Numbered from the stretch's first letter, positions 35,073 to 43,782 are shown. The stretch is DNA of 64,000 nt from Flavobacterium oncorhynchi (GCF_002217355.1 NZ_MUHA01000007.1:99236-163235), one strand, 5' to 3'. Notes: generated by a model from the letters alone, not told the origin. Made by a program: numbers and translations.

Positions 35073-35243
35073 TTAAACCGCGCCAGATTCGTCGTTCTTC
35101 TTCATTTCGTTCATTTTCGCAACTAAAGCTTTCAATCGTAAAGCACGTTCTCTTTTTTCTTCTTGAAGTTTAGCCTTTTTACGATTTAGTAATTTGGTAT
35201 GTAAAGCCTTGTTTTTAGTATTCTTTTCGGGTCCTTTTGCCAT
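35073..35243 (-). CDS. Small basic protein, 56 aa
   Basis: This is a short ORF with an ATG at 35241-35243. The product starts MAKGPEKNTKNKALHTKLLN and continues as a single Lys/Arg/Glu-rich amphipathic helix (RKKAKLQEEKRERALRLKAL), ending DESGAV. There is no signal peptide. The bias toward charged residues and a clean frame in a gene-sized gap support it. The helix could bind nucleic acid or ribosomes, which is inference. Confidence 0.55.
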   Translation of the reverse strand: MAKGPEKNTKNKALHTKLLNRKKAKLQEEKRERALRLKALVAKMNEMKKNDESGAV

Positions 35244-35379
35244 GATTCACATCCTTACTGTTTTGCTTTGCAAATTTCGTCCAAATAATGATATAATCAA
35301 CAATGTTTTTATATGAGTTTATTACGAAACAAAAAAGATTATTTTAGCATAATAATAACATCCTTAAAACCAAAGTTTC

Positions 35380-35718
35380 ATGAAAAAGAAAAACCTTGCT
35401 ATTGCAATTATCTCACTTTTATCATTTTCAATGTATTCTCAAAACAGATATGAACTCCAAGATGAAGGAGCAGAAAAACTTTATTTATCAGACACTATAA
35501 TATCACTGGCTAAAAACAAAACAATTACAAATCAACCAATCGTTGTAATTGACGGAAAACCTTATCGCTTTCAGGATCTAGAAAAAGAGAAAATTCAGTT
35601 GCATAAAGACGAAATTAAAAAAATTGTCCCTCTTGAAAGACAAATAGGAATTAACATATATGGCAATTTTGCTGAAGCTGGTGTTTTAATTATTACAACT
35701 AATAAACAAACAAAATAG
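35380..35718 (+). CDS. Small secreted protein with TonB-plug-like motif
   Basis: This 112-aa protein has a signal peptide ending in SMYSQ. The rest resembles the end of a TonB-receptor plug domain: PIVVIDGKPYRFQDLEKEKI, then IKKIVPLERQIGINIYGNF and AEAGVLIITT, which parallels the (L/I)VVDG...I.....AIYG..G.NGVI.ITT pattern. No barrel follows. It might be a stand-alone plug-like module or a decayed receptor fragment. Small membrane, lipoprotein and YdeI-like genes follow. Confidence 0.6.
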   Translation: MKKKNLAIAIISLLSFSMYSQNRYELQDEGAEKLYLSDTIISLAKNKTITNQPIVVIDGKPYRFQDLEKEKIQLHKDEIKKIVPLERQIGINIYGNFAEAGVLIITTNKQTK

Positions 35719-35782
35719 CCTTAATAATTTCTGTAAAGTAACTCAAAATTCACCTGTAAAAAATCTTGAAACTGCCAATTCT

Positions 35783-36061
35783 ATGAGTTTACCAAAAAAT
35801 CTAACCTTATTCTATGTCGCAGGAATTCTCTCTATTATTATTGGAATTATTTACGCTGTAATCCTGATAAACGGAAGTTCTGCCCCAGATGGATTAATGG
35901 GAATTTATATTTTGTTTTGGTTAATTCCAGTTTTTGCAGTTGTATTAATAGATCGTTTTTTAGTCAAAAAATTTGGAAACCAAAAAGTTAATAAAGTTCA
36001 ATTCTCTTTTTTGTTATTCATTATACTTTTATGGATTATTAGAGTTATTACTAATTTGTAA
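35783..36061 (+). CDS. Small membrane protein, three predicted helices
   Basis: This 92-aa hydrophobic protein has helices around 8-32 (FYVAGILSIIIGIIYAVILI), 40-62 (GIYILFWLIPVFAVVLI) and 72-90 (SFLLFIILLWIIRVI). I do not recognise a family. It is 65 bp after the plug-like gene and 11 bp before a lipoprotein gene. Confidence 0.65.
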   Translation: MSLPKNLTLFYVAGILSIIIGIIYAVILINGSSAPDGLMGIYILFWLIPVFAVVLIDRFLVKKFGNQKVNKVQFSFLLFIILLWIIRVITNL

Positions 36062-36072
36062 TTTTAGTAATT

Positions 36073-36621
36073 ATGAAGAAAACAACTTTACTGGTCATAA
36101 TCTTATTTATTTTCTTTGGATGCAAAAAAGAGGACGATAATACAACACCATTTAAATATTTTGATTTTTCCTTTAATAATACTTTCGGAACCTGTTTTTC
36201 AATCAAGTTTACTCCAAAAGATATTATTTATCTAAGAGAACATTGGAATAGTAACACTGCTTTTGACAGTACTAAAAGCCCTAAAAACAAAACAAATTAT
36301 ATAGCATACTTAAGTAAAAAAGACAGAAAAGAGCTGTCTGATTTAATATCTAAAACACAGCTAAAAAATTACGACTCCATGTACAATGAAGATTATACTG
36401 ATGGAAGATTTTACATAATGTATATAGATAAAGATTCAATCAAAAAATCCATAGCGGTACATAGTCGTAAAAAAGACGTTCCAAAAGAATTAGATTCTTT
36501 AGCAATATGGATTTATAATTGGAAGAAAACGGCAAAATTAATTGAAACAAAGAAAAAATTATTCTTTTTCAGCTCCAAGTATATCCTTCCACCACCTCCT
36601 CCTCCACTAAAAAGCAACTAA
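36073..36621 (+). CDS. Hypothetical lipoprotein
   Basis: This 182-aa protein has the lipobox FIFFGCKKEDDN (Cys about 17). A globular part contains FKYFDFSFNNTFGTCFSIKF, and the proline-rich end PPPPPPLKSN is unusual. There is no family I recognise. It is tightly linked to the upstream membrane-protein gene (11 bp) and 3 bp before the YdeI-like gene. Confidence 0.65.
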   Translation: MKKTTLLVIILFIFFGCKKEDDNTTPFKYFDFSFNNTFGTCFSIKFTPKDIIYLREHWNSNTAFDSTKSPKNKTNYIAYLSKKDRKELSDLISKTQLKNYDSMYNEDYTDGRFYIMYIDKDSIKKSIAVHSRKKDVPKELDSLAIWIYNWKKTAKLIETKKKLFFFSSKYILPPPPPPLKSN

Positions 36622-36624
36622 ATC

Positions 36625-37182
36625 ATGAACCCAATCTTCTTCCCAACCCCAGAAAAATTTAGAGCATGGTTAGAAAAAAATCATGATAAAGAAACCGAAC
36701 TTATAGTAGGTTTCTATAAAATGAGCACCAAAAAACCATCAATGACCTGGTCAGAATCTGTAGATCAGGCGCTTTGTTTTGGCTGGATTGACAGCGTTAG
36801 AAAATCAATTGACGAAGAAAGTTATTCGAACAGATTTACACCCAGAAAAAAGTCAAGCAACTGGAGCGCCATTAACATCAAAAAAGTCGAAGAACTTACC
36901 AAGGCAGGACTTATGAGAGAAGCCGGATTAAAAGCTTTTGAATTAAGATCTGATGCAAAATCTGGAATTTATTCTTATGAAAAAGAACCTGAAGTTCTCG
37001 ATCCTGAATTTGAAAAACAATTTAAAGCCAATAAACCAGCTTGGAACTTTTTCGACAATCAAGCGCCATCGTACAAAAAAGTTATGATTCACTGGATTAT
37101 GAGTGCTAAACAAGAAAAAACCAGACTTTCGAGATTGGAAAAAGCAATAAACATAAGTGCTGAACAAAAACGAATGTTGTAA
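36625..37182 (+). CDS. YdeI/OmpD-associated family protein
   Basis: This 185-aa cytoplasmic protein has the family's features: FPTPEKFRAWLEKNHDKE, WSESVDQALCFGWIDSVRKS, YSNRFTPRKKSSNWSAINI and a C-terminal helical YdeI (OmdA) domain, RLSRLEKAINISAEQKRM. The family is loosely linked to bacteriocin or polymyxin tolerance in enterobacteria; that role cannot be assumed here. It is 3 bp after the lipoprotein gene. Confidence 0.88.
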   Translation: MNPIFFPTPEKFRAWLEKNHDKETELIVGFYKMSTKKPSMTWSESVDQALCFGWIDSVRKSIDEESYSNRFTPRKKSSNWSAINIKKVEELTKAGLMREAGLKAFELRSDAKSGIYSYEKEPEVLDPEFEKQFKANKPAWNFFDNQAPSYKKVMIHWIMSAKQEKTRLSRLEKAINISAEQKRML

Positions 37183-37256
37183 AAGCTGTTGTTTTCGTAT
37201 TTTTTAAGCACTAACTTTATTCCGTCTAAAAAAGTGTCAGCTAAAAAGAAAAAGGA

Positions 37257-38159
37257 ATGGAAGGAAGAAAAGCATTAGAATATTATGTTTTGGATGTGTT
37301 TTCAAACGAAAGCTACAAAGGAAACCCCCTTTCGGTGGTTTTTACAAACGGTAATTTAGAACTAGAAACCTATCAAAACATCTCCAAAGAATTTGGCTAT
37401 TCCGAAACTTCATTTGTTTATTATTCCCCAACGCAAAAAGCATTAAACGTGCGTTCGTTTACTCCAACCGGAATCGAAATTGACGGCGCAGGACACAATT
37501 TATTAGGAGCGGTTTGCGGAGCTTTGTTAAAAGGAATACCCATATTTAAAGACCAACAAGAAAACGCTCGTTTCGTAATCATGAAACACGCTGCAATTCC
37601 GTTAACCGTAAGTTTTGATCCTGTAAGCTTTTATCCTGTTGTACAAATGCATCAGAAATCGGCTGTTCTTAAACAAGAAATACCAACCTACAAATTAGCC
37701 GTTGCACTTGGTTTAAAAATTGAAGATTTAGACAGCAACGATTTTGTTCCCACAATCGTTAAAACCGAAGTTTCACATACTATGGTTCCCATTAAAAACA
37801 GTCAAATCCTGAACGACTGTATTCCAGATCCTAAGCTGTTAATCGAAATTTCGAAAGAATATCAATCTGAAGGTTTTTATTGCTTTACCATAAAAGGTCA
37901 AAATGAAGAACATATTGCCGAAACTAGATTTTTTAATCCAATAATCGGAATTTATGAAGATCCCGCAACAGGAACTGCCGCAGGTCCGTTAATTGGATTT
38001 TTAACTCAAAAGAAACAAGCAAAACTCAATCACGAATATAAAATCCTGCAAGGTGTAAAATTAAATCAGCCTTCGATTATTGAAGTTATGAATCGCGAAA
38101 ATGATATTTTGGTTGGCGGTTCATCCATAATTACAATGAAAGGGGAACTTTATCTATAA
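37257..38159 (+). CDS. PhzF family isomerase-like protein
   Basis: This 300-aa protein has the PhzF diaminopimelate-epimerase-like fold in two halves: VLDVFSNESYKGNPLSVVF, FGYSETSFVYY with the catalytic Glu, EIDGAGHNLLGAV (the AGH motif) and YEDPATGTAAGPLIGFL. The Glu is the family's proton-shuttle residue. Most PhzF homologues outside phenazine clusters have no known substrate, and no phenazine genes are nearby. A strong terminator follows. Confidence 0.9.
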   Translation: MEGRKALEYYVLDVFSNESYKGNPLSVVFTNGNLELETYQNISKEFGYSETSFVYYSPTQKALNVRSFTPTGIEIDGAGHNLLGAVCGALLKGIPIFKDQQENARFVIMKHAAIPLTVSFDPVSFYPVVQMHQKSAVLKQEIPTYKLAVALGLKIEDLDSNDFVPTIVKTEVSHTMVPIKNSQILNDCIPDPKLLIEISKEYQSEGFYCFTIKGQNEEHIAETRFFNPIIGIYEDPATGTAAGPLIGFLTQKKQAKLNHEYKILQGVKLNQPSIIEVMNRENDILVGGSSIITMKGELYL

Positions 38160-38161
38160 AC

Positions 38162-38196
38162 AAAAAAGCTGCATCTAGAAAATGCAGCTTTTTTTT
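38162..38196 (+). terminator. Terminator of the PhzF-like gene
   Basis: AAAAAAGCTGCAT (38162-38174) pairs with ATGCAGCTTTTTT (38182-38194) around a 7-nt loop, with a T-run. The symmetric A/T flanks allow it to serve the convergent CDSGH-type gene too. Confidence 0.9.
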
Positions 38197-38217
38197 ATAT
38201 TCAAATTAGAAAAAATC

Positions 38218-38445
38218 TTAATTTGTTTTCATTGGAGGTAAATCGAATGCAACAGATTCGTGTTCGAAATTATTTCTGTGTCCGCCATCGCAAAATGGTT
38301 TGTTTGCCGATAATCCGCAACGGCAAAGACCAAGTGCAGATCTTCCTTGTAATCCGTATACAGCTCCTTCAGAATCCATGATTTCAAAATCACCTTCGAT
38401 TTTGATTGATCCATTTTTATTGATGATTAATTTTGTCTTGCTCAT
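38218..38445 (-). CDS. CDGSH iron-sulfur domain protein
   Basis: This 75-aa protein is built around the mitoNEET-type [2Fe-2S] motif CRCGLSANKPFCDGGH, with three Cys and one His as ligands in the canonical C-x-C-x2-(S/T)-x3-P-x-C-D-G-(S/A/T/G)-H pattern. The N-terminal strands (KLIINKNGSIKIEGDFEI) are also typical. The ATG at 38443-38445 is chosen over a TTG 69 bases upstream, since the extension has no family match. It may be a small electron-transfer or cluster-transfer protein. Confidence 0.92.
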   Translation of the reverse strand: MSKTKLIINKNGSIKIEGDFEIMDSEGAVYGLQGRSALGLCRCGLSANKPFCDGGHRNNFEHESVAFDLPPMKTN

Positions 38446-38562
38446 AAACTTGTTTTTTAGTTTTTTTTCGGAAGGCAAAGATTGCGAAATAAATCTTGAA
38501 GATTTTAGTCGCAAGGCTAGTTTAAACTGGTTCTATTTTAATGGAGATTTACCACAAATATT

Positions 38563-38590
38563 GTCAGACTGAGCGAAGTCGAAATCTCTC
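38563..38590. repeat. GTCAG-CTGAGCGAAGTCGA repeat, forward copy
   Basis: GTCAGACTGAGCGAAGTCGA with following AATCTCTC matches, in inverted orientation, 38788-38812 and both arms at 53.4 kb. It is a known type of dispersed Bacteroidota spacer element (from memory). Confidence 0.7.
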
Positions 38591-38617
38591 AAAGATTTTA
38601 TATTTATTTACGCTGAA

Positions 38618-38652
38618 ATAATCTCGCAAAGTTGCAGAATCGCAAAGTTTTA
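38618..38652. repeat. CGCAAAGTTGCAGAATCGCAAAG repeat, forward copy
   Basis: AATCTCGCAAAGTTGCAGAA followed by TCGCAAAGTTTT is the near reverse complement of 38827-38855 (AACTTTGCGCCTCTGCGAC, TTTACGAGATT). The same theme opens the spacer at the right edge of the window. Confidence 0.6.
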
Positions 38653-38663
38653 CTTCATTTTAT

Positions 38664-38765
38664 GTCATTTCGACGTAAGGAGAAATCTTCGCGAGAAACA
38701 CCATTCCTAAAATCTCCAATCTTTGTCGAGCTGCTTACAAAGATTTCTCCTTACGTCGAAATGAC
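38664..38765. repeat. GTCATTTCGACG inverted-repeat pair
   Basis: GTCATTTCGACGTAAGGAGA (38664-38683, continuing AATCTTCGCGAG) pairs with 38740-38765 (AAGATTTCTCC, TTACGTCGAAATGAC). A 45-nt interval lies between the arms. It belongs to a dispersed family, judged by its form. Confidence 0.75.
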
Positions 38766-38787
38766 AAGATTGTGTGAAACTAGCACA

Positions 38788-38812
38788 GGCTTCGACTTCG
38801 CTCAGCCTGACA
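38788..38812. repeat. GTCAG-CTGAGCGAAGTCGA repeat, reverse copy
   Basis: GGCTTCGACTTCGCTCAG followed by CCTGACA is the reverse complement of the copy at 38563-38590. Confidence 0.7.
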
Positions 38813-38904
38813 AAACGGTTAAAAAACTTTGCGCCTCTGCGACTTTACGAGATTAAAAAACTCAGCGAATGGCTGCGTAATAACAAAATCTCAATTCTAT
38901 TGCT

Positions 38905-38912
38905 TATTTTTG
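38905..38912 (+). promoter_or_regulatory. -7 element of metG
   Basis: TATTTTTG matches TAnnTTTG and ends 19 bases before the metG ATG. It is followed by GCACTCAAT, the same word that follows the -7 element at 63366-63373. Confidence 0.5.
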
Positions 38913-38931
38913 CACTCAATAAAATTGAGTT

Positions 38932-41067
38932 ATGATACAAAATCCAAAGAGATATACTATTACAGCAGCGTTACCTTATACTAATGGACCAATCCATATT
39001 GGGCATTTGGCGGGGGTTTACGTGCCTGCAGATATATATTCTAGATACTTGCGTTTGCAAAATAAAGACGTTGCGTTTATCTGTGGAAGCGATGAACACG
39101 GTGTTGCAATTTCGATGAAAGCAAAAAAAGAAGGAGTTACGCCACAAGAAGTTATTGATAAATACGACGGAATCATCCGTAAATCGTTTGCAGATTTCGG
39201 AATTTCATTTGATAATTATTCCAGAACATCGGCAAAAATTCATCATGATACGGCTTCAGAATTCTTTAGAACTTTGTATGATAAAGGAGATTTTATTGAA
39301 GAAGTTACAGAGCAATTGTACGATGCAAAAGCAAATCAATTTTTAGCAGACCGTTTTGTGGTTGGAACTTGCCCAAAATGTGACAATCCAGAAGCTTACG
39401 GCGATCAGTGCGAAAAATGCGGATCGACTTTGAATGCTACTGATTTAATCAACCCAAAATCGACAATTACAGGTGAAACTCCAATTTTAAAAGAAACAAA
39501 ACACTGGTTTTTACCTTTAGACAGATATTCTGATTTCTTGACTAAATGGATTTTAGAAGGTCATAAAAACGACTGGAAACCTAACGTTTACGGCCAAGTA
39601 AAATCTTGGATCGACGGCGGACTTGAACCTCGTGCGGTAACGCGTGACCTTGATTGGGGAATTGACGTTCCTGTTGAAGGTGCCGAAGGAAAAAAATTAT
39701 ACGTTTGGTTTGATGCGCCGATTGGTTACATTTCTTCTACCAAAGAATGGGCAGCGCGCGAAGGAAAAGATTGGGAACCGTATTGGAAAGATGAAGAAAC
39801 GAAACTGGTTCACTTTATCGGAAAAGACAATATCGTTTTTCACTGTATCATTTTCCCAGCAATGCTTAAAGCTGAAGGAAGCTACATTTTACCAGACAAT
39901 GTTCCGGCAAATGAGTTTTTGAATCTGGAAGGAAACAAACTTTCGACTTCAAAAAACTGGGCAGTTTGGTTACATGAATATTTAGAAGAATTTCCAGACA
40001 AACAGGATGTTTTACGTTATGCATTAACATCAAACGCGCCGGAAACAAAAGATAACGATTTTACTTGGAAAGATTTCCAAGCTAGAAATAACAACGAATT
40101 GGTTGCTATTTTCGGAAACTTCATTAATCGCGTTGTGGTTTTAACCAACAAATATTATGAAGGTGTTATTCCAACGCCAAATGAATTTACTGAAGTTGAC
40201 GAAGCTGTTTTAGCAGAATTAAAAGCGTATCCAGCTGTAATTTCAAGTTCGGTTGAGCGCTACAGATTCCGTGAAGCATTAGGCGAATTAATGAATGTTG
40301 CTCGTTTAGGAAACAAATATCTTGCTGACGAAGAGCCTTGGAAAGTAATGAAAGACAATCCAGAGCGTGTAAAAACTCAAATGTATGTAGCACTTCAAAT
40401 TGCTGCGGCGTTGAGCGTTTTGGCTGAACCGTTTTTACCTTTTACAGCTGCAAAATTGTCTAAAATCTTGAATTTAGGTGATCTTAAAGAACATTTTGAA
40501 GGATTCAGCAAATTCTTGAAAGAGAAAAATCGTGATGCAAAAGACATCATTTTGGATAAAACATTAGGTTGGAATGATATTACTGAAAATTCAGATTTAA
40601 TTCCTGCTGGACATAAAATTGGCGAAGCTGAATTGCTTTTTGCTAAAATCGAAGACGAAGAAATACAAAAACAAATAGATAAATTGGAAGCAACAAAAAC
40701 GGCTAATCTTGCTGAAAGCAAACAACCTGAACCACAAAAAGATTTAATTCAGTTTGAAGATTTTGCGAAAATGGATATCCGTATAGGAACTATTCTAGAA
40801 GCGGAAAAGATGCCAAAAGCAAACAAACTTTTAGTTCTTAAAGTGGATACTGGAATTGATGTTCGTACAATTGTTTCAGGAATTGCCGAGAGTTTTTCTC
40901 CAGAAGAAATCGTTGGTAAACGTGTTTCTGTTTTAGCTAATTTAGCACCAAGAGCTTTACGCGGTGTTGAAAGCCAGGGAATGATTTTAATGACAACAAA
41001 TGCCGAAGGAAAACTGGTTTTTGTAAATCCTGATGCTGACGCTCCAAACGGATCGACTGTAAACTAA
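38932..41067 (+). CDS. metG: Methionyl-tRNA synthetase
   Basis: This class I synthetase charges tRNA-Met. The 711-aa protein has the HIGH motif in [16 protein letters not shown], a zinc knuckle ([18 protein letters not shown], about 145-162), the KMSKS equivalent KLSTSKNW near 340, an anticodon-binding domain and a C-terminal EMAPII-type tRNA-binding domain ([20 protein letters not shown] to the end, about 605-711). This is the usual Bacteroidota long form. Confidence 0.97.
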   Translation: MIQNPKRYTITAALPYTNGPIHIGHLAGVYVPADIYSRYLRLQNKDVAFICGSDEHGVAISMKAKKEGVTPQEVIDKYDGIIRKSFADFGISFDNYSRTSAKIHHDTASEFFRTLYDKGDFIEEVTEQLYDAKANQFLADRFVVGTCPKCDNPEAYGDQCEKCGSTLNATDLINPKSTITGETPILKETKHWFLPLDRYSDFLTKWILEGHKNDWKPNVYGQVKSWIDGGLEPRAVTRDLDWGIDVPVEGAEGKKLYVWFDAPIGYISSTKEWAAREGKDWEPYWKDEETKLVHFIGKDNIVFHCIIFPAMLKAEGSYILPDNVPANEFLNLEGNKLSTSKNWAVWLHEYLEEFPDKQDVLRYALTSNAPETKDNDFTWKDFQARNNNELVAIFGNFINRVVVLTNKYYEGVIPTPNEFTEVDEAVLAELKAYPAVISSSVERYRFREALGELMNVARLGNKYLADEEPWKVMKDNPERVKTQMYVALQIAAALSVLAEPFLPFTAAKLSKILNLGDLKEHFEGFSKFLKEKNRDAKDIILDKTLGWNDITENSDLIPAGHKIGEAELLFAKIEDEEIQKQIDKLEATKTANLAESKQPEPQKDLIQFEDFAKMDIRIGTILEAEKMPKANKLLVLKVDTGIDVRTIVSGIAESFSPEEIVGKRVSVLANLAPRALRGVESQGMILMTTNAEGKLVFVNPDADAPNGSTVN

Positions 41068-41085
41068 AGATTTATATAGTTATAT

Positions 41086-41135
41086 AAATTGCGTGAGTCG
41101 ATTATTCTTAATTTGATTCACGCAATTTTCTTTTT
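41086..41135 (+). terminator. metG terminator
   Basis: AAATTGCGTGA (41086-41096) pairs with TCACGCAATTT (41118-41128), followed by TCTTTTT. Confidence 0.75.
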
Positions 41136-41161
41136 ATCTATAAGCCTAAAAACAAACAATA

Positions 41162-42046
41162 ATGAAACTCACTAAACCAAGATTAGCCCTAATCTGCGGT
41201 ATACTCTGCATCTCGATTTTCCCAATATTGGTTAAATTACGTTTAACATCAGGATTAATTTCGGCTTTCTACCGAATGTTTTTTGCTGTTATTCTGCTTT
41301 TGCCTTATGTGCTTTTAAGTAAAAACTTTAAACTTCCGAGTTTAAAACTTACGCTTTTGGCAATGCTTTGCGGAATTTTATTTTCATCGGATGTGGCAGT
41401 TTGGAATATCGCCATTCAGGATTCGAGTGCAACGCAGGCTTCATTGCTTACAAACTTATCGCCGGTTTGGGTAGGAATTGGTTCCTTTTTATTTCTAAAA
41501 TCAAAACCTGCGACAAATTTCTGGATTGGAACAATTGTTTCTTTATTCGGAATGGTAACTTTGGTTGGTTTTGAGTTCTTTATTGATCTCAATTTCAATC
41601 AGGCCTTTCTGTTTGCTGTTTTATCAGGAATTTTATATTCGATTTATCTTTTGGTCAGCAAAAATGTATTATCAGAAGTTGATGTACTTTCCTTTATGAC
41701 AATCAGTTTATTTACATCGAGCATCTATTTAGGAATTCTATGTTATTCTTTAAACGAACCTTTTACAGGATTTTCAAATACAGGCTGGTTTGTATTAGTA
41801 CTTCAAGCAGTAATATGCCAATTGTGTGCGTGGCTTTCGATTAGTTATGCCACACAGCATATGCGCGCAACAAGAGTATCGCTGAGTTTATTAAGTCAGG
41901 CTGTAATAACATCAATTTTAGCTTGGTTGTTTTTAGAAGAAAAAATAACTTTACAAATGGTTTTTGGCGGTATTATTTTACTTTTCGGAATTAGAATTAC
42001 GTTTTACGATAAAACAATTTCTTTGAAAAAGCTTTTTTCTAAGTAA
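41162..42046 (+). CDS. EamA/DMT superfamily transporter
   Basis: This 294-aa inner-membrane protein has ten hydrophobic helices arranged as two EamA repeats (e.g. AFYRMFFAVILLLPYVLL in the first; LSQAVITSILAWLFLEEKI in the second). Related proteins export amino acids or other metabolites, and the substrate is not readable. It starts 27 bp after the metG terminator. Confidence 0.88.
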   Translation: MKLTKPRLALICGILCISIFPILVKLRLTSGLISAFYRMFFAVILLLPYVLLSKNFKLPSLKLTLLAMLCGILFSSDVAVWNIAIQDSSATQASLLTNLSPVWVGIGSFLFLKSKPATNFWIGTIVSLFGMVTLVGFEFFIDLNFNQAFLFAVLSGILYSIYLLVSKNVLSEVDVLSFMTISLFTSSIYLGILCYSLNEPFTGFSNTGWFVLVLQAVICQLCAWLSISYATQHMRATRVSLSLLSQAVITSILAWLFLEEKITLQMVFGGIILLFGIRITFYDKTISLKKLFSK

Positions 42047-42116
42047 AGAACAGCTCACAGATTTCCACAGATTTAAAGAATTAACATAGATTATTAATTA
42101 ATTTTTAAAAAGGTTC

Positions 42117-42395
42117 TCACGCAGATTTGGCAGATTAAGCAAATGAAAATCCTTTTAATCTAAATAATCTGTGGCTAAAAAATTAGTGCAATTCGCGTAA
42201 TTCGTGGCTAAAAAAATCTCACGCAGATTTGGCAGATTGAGCAGATATTTTTTTTAATCTTAATATCCCGACAGCTATCGGGAGTGACAAAAAAATTAGT
42301 GCAATTCGTGTAATTCGTGGCTAAATATTTTCACACAGATTCAGCAGATTTGAGCAGATTTTAAAAAATCATTTTAATCTCAATAATTTGTGGCA
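42117..42395. repeat. Tandem array of about 105-bp units (three, the last truncated)
   Basis: Units begin CTCACGCAGATTTGGCAGAT at 42117 and 42219, and as TTCACACAGATTCAGCAGAT at 42329. Each continues with TTTTAATCT and TGTGGCTAAA, and units 1 and 2 then carry AAAATTAGTGCAATTCG, TAATTCGTGGCTAAA. Unit 2 holds an extra palindromic insert (CCCGACAGCTATCGGGAG, 42267-42284). No ORF is present. The array fills the 396-bp gap between the transporter and HAD genes. Confidence 0.8.
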
Positions 42396-42442
42396 AAAAA
42401 ACCTGAAACCTGAAACAACAAAAAACCTAAAACAAAAACACT

Positions 42443-43150
42443 ATGTTACATAAAAGCAAAATACCAAACTTAAAGGTAATCGCATTTGATGCCGATGATA
42501 CTTTATTTGTAAACGAACCTTATTTTCAAGAAACAGAACATAAATTTTGTGCTTTGATGGAAGATTATCTTTCTCATCAAGGTATTTCGCAGGAGTTATT
42601 TAAAATTGAAATAGAGAACCTGCCTTTATACGGATACGGAATCAAAGGTTACATTCTTTCGATGATTGAAGCTGCGATGAACATTTCAAACAATACAATT
42701 CCAATTGAAGTTATTGAAAAGATCATTCAATATGGAAAAGAATTACTTGAAAAACCAATCGAACTTTTAGACGGAGTTGAAGAAACTTTGCAAGCGCTTC
42801 ATGGAAAATATAAACTAGTTGTTGCTACAAAAGGCGATCTTAAAGATCAGCACAGCAAATTGCATCGTTCTGGTTTGGGTCATTATTTTCACCATATCGA
42901 AGTAATGTCAGACAAACAAAATATCGATTACCAAAAACTGCTTGGTCGTTTAGACATTAAATCACATGAATTTCTAATGATTGGAAACTCATTAAAATCA
43001 GATGTTCTGCCTGTTTTAGAAATTGGAGGATATGCCGTTCATATTCCCTTTCATACTACTTGGGAACATGAAAAAATTACTCATAAAATAGAACACGAAC
43101 ATTTTAGTTCATTCGAAAATATAACTGAAGTCCTTCAGAACTTACTATAA
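42443..43150 (+). CDS. HAD family hydrolase
   Basis: This 235-aa phosphatase-type protein has HAD motif I IAFDADDTLFVNE with the nucleophilic Asp, motif II (VVATKG), motif III (a Lys in the HYFHHIEVMSDKQ region) and motif IV-like FLMIGNSLKSDVLPV. The substrate is unknown. Its stop overlaps the start of a CAT-like gene by one base (TAATG), so the two are translationally coupled. Confidence 0.9.
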   Translation: MLHKSKIPNLKVIAFDADDTLFVNEPYFQETEHKFCALMEDYLSHQGISQELFKIEIENLPLYGYGIKGYILSMIEAAMNISNNTIPIEVIEKIIQYGKELLEKPIELLDGVEETLQALHGKYKLVVATKGDLKDQHSKLHRSGLGHYFHHIEVMSDKQNIDYQKLLGRLDIKSHEFLMIGNSLKSDVLPVLEIGGYAVHIPFHTTWEHEKITHKIEHEHFSSFENITEVLQNLL

Positions 43151-43782
43151 TGAAAACACTTTTAGATCTAGAAAACTGGAATAGAAAAGAACATTTTGTA
43201 CACTTTAAACAAATGGAAGAACCATTTTTTGGTGTAACTGTTGAAATTGATTGCACAAAAGCGTATCAAACAGCAAAAGAACTAAATGTTTCTTTTTTTA
43301 TTTACTACTTACACAAGACATTAGCTGCTGTAAATTCAGTAGAAAATTTTAAATATAGAATTGCCGATGATAAAATTTACGTGAATGATCATATTGATGC
43401 ATCGGCAACAATTGGAAGAGAAGACGGCACTTTCGGATTTTCATTAATTGAATACAATCCAGATTTTAATTTATTTACACAAAATGCTTTAGCCGAAATT
43501 GAACGCGTTCAAAATACAACTGGTCTTTTTACAAGATCTTTTGATGATGACAATTTGATCCATTTCTCGGCTATTCCGTGGATAAATTTCACTTCGATTT
43601 CACACGCCAGAAGTTACACGTTTCCAGACAGCTGCCCTAAAATTTCTTTTGGAAAAATGATAACTTCTGAAACTGGAAAACGAACAATCTCAATGTCGGT
43701 TCACGTTCATCATGCTTTAATGGATGGTTTACATGTAGGGCAATTTATAGATCGTTTTGAAGAGGAAATGAATAAACGATAG
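43150..43782 (+). CDS. Chloramphenicol acetyltransferase-like protein
   Basis: This 210-aa protein has the type A CAT fold: DLENWNRKEHFVHFKQMEEPFF at the start, VEIDCTKAYQTAKELNVSFFIYYL, FSAIPWINFTSISHA and the catalytic motif SVHVHHALMDGLHVGQFID (HHxxxDG). Such chromosomal proteins are common in Bacteroidota and may or may not acetylate chloramphenicol. It is co-transcribed with the HAD gene, which suggests a shared metabolic substrate rather than a resistance cassette (inference). A terminator follows. Confidence 0.88.
   Translation: MKTLLDLENWNRKEHFVHFKQMEEPFFGVTVEIDCTKAYQTAKELNVSFFIYYLHKTLAAVNSVENFKYRIADDKIYVNDHIDASATIGREDGTFGFSLIEYNPDFNLFTQNALAEIERVQNTTGLFTRSFDDDNLIHFSAIPWINFTSISHARSYTFPDSCPKISFGKMITSETGKRTISMSVHVHHALMDGLHVGQFIDRFEEEMNKR

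Noticed and set aside
38913..38931. Hairpin ACTCAAT/ATTGAGT just before metG as an RNA regulator
   Set aside because: The predicted transcript starts within the left arm, so the hairpin would not form in the message. It is more likely incidental.
42117..42395. CRISPR-like array
   Set aside because: Units are about 105 bp with degenerate repeats throughout and only three copies; there are no short identical repeats with unique spacers, and no cas genes nearby.
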